A stretch of DNA of 64,000 bases, from positions 14,769 through 78,768 of the forward strand of contig DATJGF010000253.1 of NCBI GenBank assembly GCA_035495315.1, given 5' to 3'. The notes beneath the pieces are model-generated. The model ran no database searches. It was not told the DNA's origin and worked only from the letters and a program-made list of their open reading frames with translations. The position numbers and the translations under genes were made by a program. Positions 50,345-61,000 of the stretch are shown piece by piece. Numbering within the stretch: position 1 is the first letter of the stretch; each line of letters opens with the position of its first letter. This DNA is from DATJGF01 sp035495315. Its GTDB lineage: Bacteria; Verrucomicrobiota; Verrucomicrobiia; Limisphaerales; UBA8199.

Positions 50345-52009
50345 TTAGGAGGTTTCGAGGACCACATCTCGAGGTTCGTCCTCAGGGTCCGAGGTTGAGA
50401 CGATCTTGCCGTAATCGAGTTTGATAATGCGGTCAGCAGTATCGAAATAGCGATCATCGTGCGAGATCACGAGGACGGTTTTGCCGCGTGTTTTAAGTTC
50501 GGGCAGCAGCTGGGTATAGAAGATATTCTTGAAGTAAGGATCCTGGTCGGCAGCCCATTCATCGAAGAGGTAGAACGGCCGATCCTCGAGGTACGCGGTA
50601 AGAAGAGCGAGACGCTTGCGTTGGCCTTGGGAAACGGCCGTAGTTGACAAGGTGCCGCGAACGATCCGCACCTTATGGTTCAGGTGAAGCTGTTTGAGAT
50701 ATTGTTGAGCCTGGGCATCAAGGTTCGGATTTTCCAGGCCGAGCAGATTGTCAAAGAGATAGAAATCGGAGAACACGGCTGAAAAGAGCTGACGGTATTC
50801 ATCGCGATTGGAGTCGCTAACGAGTTGTCCGTTGAGCCGGATCTCGCCGCCTTCGGGGATGTACAATCCGGCAATAAGTTTGGCCAGCGTTGATTTGCCG
50901 CTGCCGTTACCCCCGACGAGGAAAACCACTTCGCCCTCTCGAAAAGTGAGGTCGATGGGGCCCAGGACGAAATTGCTGTCATCCTGCTCGCAATGGTAAG
51001 AATGAACGACACTTTTGAGTTCCAGACGATCCAAACTGGGCGGGCCTTTGTCGGATCCCGCCAGGGGGCAGATCTCGGTGGCATGTTCGTCGAGGCAGAT
51101 GCCCAGTTGCTGGACCTTTTGCAGGGCGACATTGGCGCGGCTGAAAAGCGAGACACTGGTCATAACTCCGGCAAGTGGGCCCATCAAGTAGAGGCTGGTG
51201 ATGACATAGCCGGTCAGGGTCTCCTTGCTGAATGCAGCGAGATGGGGCACGAGAAAAAGGATTAAGCCAATCAAGGCGAAGTACAGCAGGTGGCTCCAGT
51301 TTTGGGCGGCGGCGAACCGGAGCTCGGCGACGACATTGTGACGCTGGTAGCTCTCCGTGATGCCCTGGATCTGTTGATCGAAGAACGCACCGCGCCGGCC
51401 GCGGTGCAATTTCAACTCTTTGATTCCCTCGGTTAGTGCGCGGAAGGAGGCGAAGAGTTTATCCTCGATTTCTCGTGCCTGGTGCAAACACCGAAACGCA
51501 TTAACGACAATAAACCGATAACCGAGCGCCCCAATTACAATCAGCCCAATAACCGAAACAAGAATTTGCCAGGACAACCATCCCAGATAAGCCGCCCCCC
51601 CGAGGAGGATAGCAATATTCACCGATATCAGCGGAATGGCCATAAGGGCCTGGGTAATGTTGAAGACATCGTCGGTCAGCGTCACCAGGACGCGCGGAGC
51701 GCCAATTTCTTCGAGCGTGCGTAATGGCACGCCGAGCAATTTGCGGACTAAGTCCTGGCGCAATTGTGCAATCGCTCGTTGGGAGAAACTGGCTAAAACG
51801 GCTTGTGAAATGTAATTGGTAGCCACTTTTCCCAGGCCGAGCGCGATAAAAGCCCATAAGACCCAACCGGTGGCGTAATGGTTGCGGGTGAGAGCGACAT
51901 TCACGAGAGCCACCAGGCCAGCATTGCAGGCGCCGCTGAGCAGAGCAGTCGAGGTCGTGACCAACATCATGCCGCGGCAGGTGCGGAAGACAAATTTGAA
52001 TAACCTCAT
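50345..52009 (-). CDS. SyrD/PvdE-type cyclic peptide ABC exporter (fused membrane and ATPase domains)
   Basis: Six membrane segments occupy residues 1-300. The ATPase has Walker A GGNGSGKST near residue 362, the signature VSQGQRKRLALL, Walker B FYLFDEWAADQDP and the switch His in VISHDDRYFD. The degenerate signature (SQGQRKR instead of LSGGQ) and the length of 554 aa are marks of the SyrD/cyclic-peptide group that pumps NRPS products such as syringomycin or pyoverdine precursors into the periplasm. It begins 11 nt after the NRPS stop, so it should be the dedicated exporter of the NRPS product. Confidence 0.92.
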   Translation of the reverse strand: MRLFKFVFRTCRGMMLVTTSTALLSGACNAGLVALVNVALTRNHYATGWVLWAFIALGLGKVATNYISQAVLASFSQRAIAQLRQDLVRKLLGVPLRTLEEIGAPRVLVTLTDDVFNITQALMAIPLISVNIAILLGGAAYLGWLSWQILVSVIGLIVIGALGYRFIVVNAFRCLHQAREIEDKLFASFRALTEGIKELKLHRGRRGAFFDQQIQGITESYQRHNVVAELRFAAAQNWSHLLYFALIGLILFLVPHLAAFSKETLTGYVITSLYLMGPLAGVMTSVSLFSRANVALQKVQQLGICLDEHATEICPLAGSDKGPPSLDRLELKSVVHSYHCEQDDSNFVLGPIDLTFREGEVVFLVGGNGSGKSTLAKLIAGLYIPEGGEIRLNGQLVSDSNRDEYRQLFSAVFSDFYLFDNLLGLENPNLDAQAQQYLKQLHLNHKVRIVRGTLSTTAVSQGQRKRLALLTAYLEDRPFYLFDEWAADQDPYFKNIFYTQLLPELKTRGKTVLVISHDDRYFDTADRIIKLDYGKIVSTSDPEDEPRDVVLETS

Positions 52010-52020
52010 AGCGCCAAAGA

Positions 52021-55000
52021 TTAGTGGACAGTCTCTGCGACGACGGATTGCTCAGCAGAGAACGTTGGTACGGAGGCATTGACTTGTGCGGCCGTCAGAG
52101 CAGCCGCCAATTCTTTCGCCAATGTTTGTACATTGGGTTCATTGAAGATGTTTTCGTGCGACCCCGGAACCAGTTTTACCGTTACCCCACCGCGGGCGAG
52201 TTTGCTCCAACAAAAGTCTTCTTCCAGCGAGCAGAAGAGGGGTTGGCCGCGGGTGCGCAGCAGAGTGACCTGACCCGAGTACGGGCCCTCGACGTGTTGA
52301 ATGAGGGCTTGCAAGTGAATTTGCCAGAGCTTGAGTTCGTTTTCGGAAAAGTGATGAGGATCGATGATCTCCTCCACATCCACCCAGGGACCGGATCGGC
52401 GCAGGGCGACCTTTGATTTGAGGCGACGGCCAAGCGCGCGCAACTTGCGCGCAACGAAGTTTCGCTGATCGACAAAAGGAAGAGCGGCAAAATCCTTGAG
52501 CCAATGATGGAAGTTAGCAACGAAGCGGCCGGCAAAGTCAGGACGGAACCAGGGAACAGTCTCATAACCTGCATTGGAAGGGGCGCTGTCGAGCAACGCG
52601 ATCAGGGCGACGGTATCGCCCTGCTCTCGCAACTGGCGAGCCATCTCATATGCCACGTTTCCACCGAAGCAGTACCCGCCCAGGTAGTATGGACCCTGCG
52701 GCTGGAACTGACGCACCGCTTCAAGATAGCAGCTGGCCATATCCCGCAGGTTCGTAAACTCGTCCAGTCCGACCTGGCCGCGTGATTTGACACCATAGAC
52801 AGGCTGATCGGGCGGCAAATGCGCCGCCAAATTGGCATATCCCCAAAGCACGTCTCCCCCAGCTCCATGGACCAGAAACAGCGGCGGCTTGCTGCCATTG
52901 GGTTGAATGGGAACCAGCAAAGAATCGGATTGTCCGGGGGCGGTTTGCTCGAGGACGCAAGCCAATTGTTCCACCGTCGGTGCCTGGAAAAGCGTCACCA
53001 GAGGCAATTTTTTCCCGACCAAGTTCTCCAGCTCGGCGAACAGGCGCACCGCCAATAATGAATGGCCGCCCAACTCGAAAAAATTGTCCTGGACCCCGAC
53101 GCGATCGATGTGGAGCAGGTTCTGCCACAGCTGGGATAGTTTAGTTTCCAGATCTGTGCGCGGCGGGGTAAACCCGCTACGGTGGCGCAAATGAGTGCGG
53201 GCTGCCTTCTCGATTGCCGCGTGGATCTTAGTGGTATCATGAGACTCAAGGGCTATTTCCGAGCAACGCGCGAACTTTCGCTTGTGGGGCCCGGCTTTTT
53301 GAGCCTGAGATCGGTTGGGCATTGCGGCTTGAACGTTCGCGCGTGCTTTTCCATTGCCGGGACGGAAACTGACTCCGGCTGCGTAGGGGGCGGGAAACCG
53401 AAACACGTATCCACCGTTTAATCCTTGTTTAAAGGCTGAACCGATGCCTTCCAGAAATTCCAATGCCGGCGCGTTTTTTTCAGTACGGACAAAGTGCACA
53501 TCGACTGAATCAATTCGACGCGTTTGAGCGATCCCACCCAGATGCGCAAGCATCTGGTGCTCAACGCCGCGGCCCAACGCGCGGCAGCTCAACAGAAACA
53601 ATTCAACCGCCATCACTTTTTTCTCGACACGGTACAGCATCACTCCAACCAGGCCGTAATCGCCAAACCGATCGCGAACCTGAACCGTGACGACTTCGGA
53701 ATCGGCGAGGCAGGTTTGTAGATCCGTCTCGCTGAGGCGGCGCGCCGCGCAGTTGAATTGATTGGTCCGCTGGGTCAACTGGGCAACCCGTGGAAGCTGA
53801 CCTGGCGACATTCGTTCGAAATCAACGTGCAACTGCAGACCTTGCAGAAAGTCAGCCAGACTAGGGGATTGCGCCAACAAGTCGTGACGTTGCGCGTTTT
53901 GCCGATATAGTTCGGCGCGACGGCGATCCTCGTCGGTAACTTTGAGGCGATCGAACACCCAGCAATGGTCGAGGAAGGTAGGGATAAGATTTGGTTCCGC
54001 CGGCAAATTCAGAACCAGGACTTCAGGGCAATTGGCTTCGACTTCGGCACATTCGACCGGGTTGTCATCGATGAAAATGAAACTATCGAGTCCGAGCTGG
54101 AGTTGCTCGGCAAGGGATTTCAGGTTTTCGGATTTCGGCTGCCAGTTAAGGCGCTGTGCGGCGAAGTGTTCCTGGCGCAACGGCATATCCAGGCGGCGCT
54201 CGAATACTTCCAGGACGTCGCGCTCGTTATTCTTGCTGCACAGGCACAACAACATTCCTGCAGCATGTTGCGCGCGCATGAATTCCTGCAACTGCCGGCG
54301 TACTTCGTCCAGGCGGACACCCTGCGGGCCGTCTTCGCCACAAACGCCCGACCAGAGAGTGTGGTCGCAATCCAGCGCGATGACCTTGTATGGCGACTGG
54401 CCGAGGGCATGGAACTTTCGCGCAATTCCTGTCGCTAACGCGGTGAAAAACAAAGGGGTATACGGGACATGACCCAGTTGATTCGCACCTGGATCGTCAT
54501 AGTCCGGGACCGAATACCATTTAGCGAGGTCACGCTGTGTGAGCAGATAGACACCCGGCATCGGTTCGAGTGTCTGCAATAAAGAGGTCTCGATACGCGT
54601 GAAATATGCAGCCCGCGCAGGATCCGCCAGGACCGCGCGGGCTGGTGGGCAGACGCAGACCAACCATGGAGTGGAGGTCCGCGTGGTTGCCGCTTTCAGT
54701 CCAGAGGCAAACTCGGTTAGATTGCGTTCGAGCGCCGGGTCTTCCGGAGACGAATTTGAGGTGGCTGACGGTGTCGTTGCCCAATCCTCTAATCGCAACA
54801 GGATCACGTTCAGGCCGCGCGAATTAGTTCCCAGCAGGCTCGCCGGATCGAGTAATTGCTGAAACACCTGGTTATAGGGGGCAAACTCAATGCCGCCAGG
54901 CATCTGGAGTTCCTTCATCCAGTAGCTCAATGGTTCTGCCAAGGGCTCCGCCGTAAAAGTGGCGGATACCGCAATCGTTTGACGTTCCGGTCGCGAGCGA

Positions 55001-58000
55001 GCCGATTCGGCCTGTAACTTCAAACTTTCAGTGATTTTGAAGCTGCCCAGCTTTGTTTGCGGTTCCCCGACCAGCGTACGGAGCACCTCCAGCAAGGAGC
55101 TCAGGAACTCATCGATTGTGGCGGGCTTGAAAAGATCGGTGCGGTACTCGCAACTGAGGGCGAAGCCTTGAGGCGTTTGCTCGGCCTCGAGGCGAAGATC
55201 CAGTAAGGGCGCGGCCAGCCTCACCGGCATCTGGCTTACTTCGAGCGTATCGCTGTGGAATAATTCCGCCGGAAAGTTCTGCAGCAACAAAGCAACATTA
55301 TACAGGGGATTTTGATTTAACCGGCGTTCCGGATTAACCGATTCAACGATTTTTTCGAAGGGACAGTCCTGGTGGCTTTGTCCCTCGAGCACGGCGGTGC
55401 GCACGCGACTGAGGACCTCGCGGCCCGTGGCAGCTCCGGAAACTCTGGCGCGGATAGGCAGGAAGTTCATGAAACAGCCAAACATATTTTCCATTTCCCG
55501 GCGAGTTCGCCCGGCAACGACAGTTCCGACAATGAGGTCCTTCTGACCGGTCCACTTGTTCAGCGTGAGCATTAGCGCTGTCATGAGCACAATGAATTGG
55601 GTGACGCCTTCTCGTTGACCCAATTCGGCCATCCCGCGCAGCAAGGGTTCTTCCAAAACCACAACTCGCCGCCCGGCCTTTCCCTCCGGGTTCTGTTCGG
55701 GTTCGAAATCGGCAGGCAAATCGACGCCTTCCCGGGCGCCGCTTAGCGCTTGTTTCCAGTGTTGAAGGTGCTGATCTAACACCTCACCTTGGAGTGTGTT
55801 TCTTTGCCACTGCGCATAATCTACATATTGAAGAGTTATCTGAGGCAAGTTGAGGGCGGAGTGCCCAGCGCTGAAGGCCTGATAAAACGAGGCGAGCTCT
55901 TGGAAAAACAGTGCGAGTGACCAGCCATCACAGATCGTGTGATGCATAACCACCAGGAACAGATGCTCGACCTCGTTAACGGCAGCCAGGCCGGCGCGAA
56001 TCAAGGGACCACGTTTCAAATCAAATGGGCGTTGAGCCTGACTGTTAACCCACGCAGTGGCGTCAGCCTCAGGGCTGGATCGGTCGGAGAAACTCTGTAG
56101 CTGGAATTCGGGCTCGATCTGGTCTGCAATAATTTGCGTTAACTGACCGTCGCGATACCGAAGAGTGGTTCGCAAGGCCTCATGCCTCTGGACAACCGAT
56201 TCAAAGGCGTTGCGGAGCGCGTGGGTGTTCAGTTGGCCTTTGAGCCGAAGCGCCGCCGGGACATTATAGGCATCGCTACCTGGACGAAGCTGATCGAGGA
56301 ACCACAGTCTTTCCTGGACGAAGGATACCGGCTTTGGGCCAACCCGTGGCACTGGCTTGAGCCGGGCAACAGAAGGTTGAACAGATTGGCCGACAGCGGC
56401 CATAGCTTCACTAAGCGCTGAAATAGTGGGAGCATCGAAGAGTGCCAGCAATGGCAGTTCGATGCCGAAGTTCTCGCGGACACGTCCGACGACCTGCGCC
56501 GCCAGCAAGGAGTGACCGCCGATTTCGAAGAAATTGTCTGAAATGCCTATGGAGTCCAGCCGTAGCACTTCTTTCCAGACTGCGACCAGGCGTTGTTCGG
56601 TTTCATTTCGAGGCGGGACTATGCTGCGATCCGTTTTACGGACGTCTGGATCGGGTGCGGGCAAGGCTTTGCGGTCGATCTTCCCGTTCGGGGTCAAGGG
56701 CAGCTGATCCAGAAAGACAAATGCCGAGGGGACCATGTAGTGCGGCAGCCGTTGTTCCAGGACGGAGCGCACGCTGTCGATCCTCGCCGACTCTTTCGAT
56801 TGGCTCACGATATATGCGGTCAGATACTTGTCGCCTGGCCGATCCTCTCGCGCCAAAACGATGGCCTCCCGCACCCCGTCGACCTTTCGCAGCACGGATT
56901 CAATCTCACCCAATTCAATTCTGAACCCGCGGATTTTTACCTGATGATCGAGGCGTCCAAGAAATTCGAGGTATCCGTCAGTGCGCCAGCGGGCGAGGTC
57001 GCCGGTGCGATAAAGTCGGCCGCTGTTTTTGAAGGGATGCGGGATGAATTTTTCTTTGGTTAACTCGGGTTGGTTAAGGTATTCGCGGGCCAGTCCAATG
57101 CCGCCAATGCATAGCTCGCCGGGCATGCCAATCGGGACAGGTTGCAGGTGCTTGTCTACCAGGTAGACTTGTTCATTAGTCAGCGGCTGCCCAATTGTCG
57201 GGGCTGCCCCGGATTGCCGCAAAGAACCCGTCGAGTAAGTGGTGGTCTCGGTCGGCCCATAAAGGTCATACACCTTGCACGCGGCCGTCTGCTGGTAAAT
57301 CTGATCGACCAATTCTGTAGAGAGCGGCTCTCCGGCGAGGTTGACTACGAGCACAGATCGAGGTACTGCCTTGGCTCTTAGCAGTTCTTTCATCGCCGAT
57401 GGCACCGTGTTAATTAACGAGACTTCTTCAGCCGCCGCTAAACCGGGTAAGGCCAGCGCATTTTCTGCGAGGATCACTTTTCCCCCGCAACAGAGCGGCA
57501 CGAACATCTCGAACACGGATAAATCGAAGCAGATCGAGGTCGAAGCCAGCACTCCAGATAATTCTGCCGGGGTGTACAAATTCCTGGCCCAGGATACCAG
57601 ACCGACGGCACCGCGGTGTTCCAGGGCGACGCCTTTGGGTTTGCCGGTCGAGCCGGATGTGTAAATGACGTAGGCTAGGTCGGTTGCGGACGAATTGTGC
57701 AGGCGCGTCTTGGGATTGGCAGGCGCTCTGCTAAAAGTCTCGATTTGGTGGATTCTGTCAACGCAAAGGATCTGTGCCTCAGTTGCGGGGACGCTGCTGA
57801 GTAGTTTCTCCTGAGTTAGCAAAACCCGCAGCTTTGCATCTTCGAAGATAGCAACCAGTCGTTGGCGCGGATACATCGGGTCAAGCGGAACATACGCTGC
57901 GCCTGCCAGCAAAACGCCCAAAATTGAAGCAATCATTTCGGTCGATCGCTCGCAGAAAATGCCCACCAGGTTCTCTTTTCCAATCCCCAGGTTGGCAAGC

Positions 58001-61000
58001 TCCTGGGCGATTGCGCGGGCGCGGTCATACAGCTGCTGATAGCTTAGGCGTGAGTTGCCGCTCACCAAAGCTTCGGCATTTGGCGTGTGCGCGACCTGTT
58101 CTATGAACAAATCGGACAAGGTCTTTTGTGAGGGATAGGGCGCCGCGGTCCGATTCCACTGCTCCAGGACCAGCTCTTTCTCCTGCCTGGACATGAGCGG
58201 CAGTGCTGCGAGTGTGCTTTGCGGACCGTCAACCGTTCCGGTCAAAAGCACCCCGAGGTGTTGCACCAATCTGCTGATCCTGGGCTCGTCGAACAGGAGC
58301 GGATTGTACTCAATATAGCCTGCCAGACTTTGGGCAGCTTTCGTCAAGTGAAGCACGAGATCCTGTTGTGAAGCTATATGGGCTGCCGCCGAACCCGAAA
58401 TTCCTCCCATTGACTCGTCGAACAGAAACATCACCTGAAACAGCGGTGCGTATGAGCCGTTATCTGGCAGCGAAAGAGATTCGATGATTTTTTCGAGCGG
58501 GACCGAGCTGTGCTCAATCCCCTCGACAGCCGCTGTGTGAACGCGGCCTAAGAATTCGACAAACGTAGGGTCACGTGAAAGGTCGCAACGAAGCGGGATT
58601 ACGTCAGCCAGATCTGAGTCGGTATCAGTCTGGATCAAAACATCCTGCCGTGGCACGGCCGTCCCGATGATGATGTCTTCACTTCCAGAGTAGCGATGCA
58701 GCAATGTGGCGAAGGCAGCCAGCAGGACAGTGAAGAGGTTGGTTTGATGTTCCGCCGCAAGTCGTTCAAGTTTGTCGGTGAGATGAGGCGCAAACGCGCA
58801 GGCGCAGCGAGCTGGCGCCTCAGGACGCACAGGGCGCCGCGGCCGATCGGTTGGCAGTTCGAGGAGGCTCGGCGCGTTTTCCAACTTACGAATCCAGAAG
58901 CCCGGTTCGGTTTCGAAGCGATTGGTGGTCTTCGGGGCAGTTGATGTGGCCTCCTCTGGATTTGTGATGCGAGAAGGCTCAGCAGGCTCGGGCTCTGTGT
59001 TAATTGGTATCGGCACAGGAGACGGTTGTAGACCATGTTGCTTGGGTTGCGTTTCGCCATTGGCGGACTGGTTCGACTGCACAAACGACGACAAAGAGGT
59101 GGCCTGTGCCGCACGCAAGCTGTTCGCCAACTTCTGGGCGAGCACTTCAACGCAGGGTTCTTCCAGGATTTTTTCATGCGCGCCGGGGAGAATCGTGACG
59201 CGGACGCCTTGGGCGAATTCGCCCCAGCCGTAATCGGCCTCGAACGAGCAGAACAGCGGATGTCCAGGGCTGCGGAACAGGTCGACGCGCCCCGTATAAG
59301 GTTTGGGGCGGAAACTAAGAAGCGCGCGGATATGGGCCTCCCAGGCTCGACGCTGATCGTGCGTGTAAGAAGAAAGGTCTACGAGGTCGCCCGCCTCGAC
59401 TCCAGCAAAGGCGCTAACTGGTTCACGTGTACTCGCCGCGATACGTTTTCTCAGCAAAGACCATTTCCAACGGAAGAACTCGCGTCGCTGTTTCGGCGTC
59501 CATTGGCAAAAGCACTCTCGCCAATAGAAAAGATTGCGGACAAATCGAAAAAGCCAACGAGGTGTGGGGCGGCTGCGGGTATAGCGAGAATTGGGAGGCG
59601 CACAGTTAAGCAGGGCCAGGAGAGCTATGTTCTCGTTCTCGGCGGCCAATTGGCGAGCCATTTCATACGCGACATTACCGCCGAAACAGTAACCTCCCAG
59701 AAAGTACGGGCCATGGGGTTGGTGCCTTCGAAGGTCGCGGATATATTGTGCCGCCATTTCCTCGATTTGCTCCAATTCGCGCCCTCCATCCAGGGCGCGT
59801 GACTTGAACGCATAAATAGGCTGTTGCGGGCCAAGATGCCGCGACAAGTTGACGTACCCCCAAAACATACCGCCACCGGCCCCATGTACCAGGAACAGTG
59901 GAGGTTTCGAACCTTCGCCCTGTATTTCCACCAAAGAGGAGGTCGTTGTCCCGTTGGGCTCGTGGATCTCGTCACGAACAATCGCGGCCAATTGCTCGAC
60001 GGTCGGCGCTTGAAAGATCGTTGCCACCCGCAGCTTCTTGCCAAAGGTCTTTTCAATTTCCGCCGTGACTCGAACCGCGAGCAAGGAATGCCCTCCCAGA
60101 TCGAAGAACCTGTCCCGTATCCCGACGGGTCGCACGCCCAGGACCTTTTCCCAAATGCCCACCAATTGAAGTTCGACCGGGTCAGAGGCCGGTACATAGC
60201 GTTCGCCCAATTCCTGCCGTTCTGGAGCTTGGGCCGACAATGCTGCGCGATCGACCTTGCCGTTTGGGGTAAGCGGGATTTCGTCGAGCGCCACAAAGGC
60301 CGACGGCAGCATGTATTCAGGCAGTTTTGTGGATAAGAAGGCTCGCAAGTCGGTCACCTTCGGAGCTCTTCCAGAGGCAGTAAAGTAGGCTATGAGGCGT
60401 TTTTCGGCTGAACTTTGCCCATTCAGAACGACTACACACGCCTTGATTCCGGGGTGTTGACCAAGGACAGTCTCAATTTCGGCCAACTCGATCCGGAAAC
60501 CTCTCAGTTTCACCTGTGAGTCAATTCGGCCAAGAAACTCAATGTTTCCATCCGGCAAGTAGCGGGCTAAATCGCCGGTCCGATAGAGGTATTGCGGGGT
60601 TGTGTGCTGCGCAAAGGGGTGGAGAACAAATTTTTCAGCCGTCAACTCGGCTTGCCCAAAATAGCCGTGGGCCAGGCCGTCGCCGCCCGTATACAGCTCT
60701 CCTGGTACACCGATGGGAACCGGATTGCGGTGTTCGTCCAAAATGTACACTTGCGTATTGGCGATGGGCCGTCCGATCGGAATATTGGAGATTTTCTCGT
60801 CCAGTTCGCGGATTGGATAACAGCAAGTAAATGTGGTGTTCTCAGTTGGCCCGTAGCCGTTGAGAAGCCGTTGGGGGGGGCGGTCCCGCAAGACCGTTCG
60901 GATCCATTTGGGATCCAGTGCCTCGCCGCCGACAATCAGCGTGCGCATGTTCCCAAAAGCCCCTGGCGCCTCGGCCGCCATCTGGTTGAATAGCGCTGCC

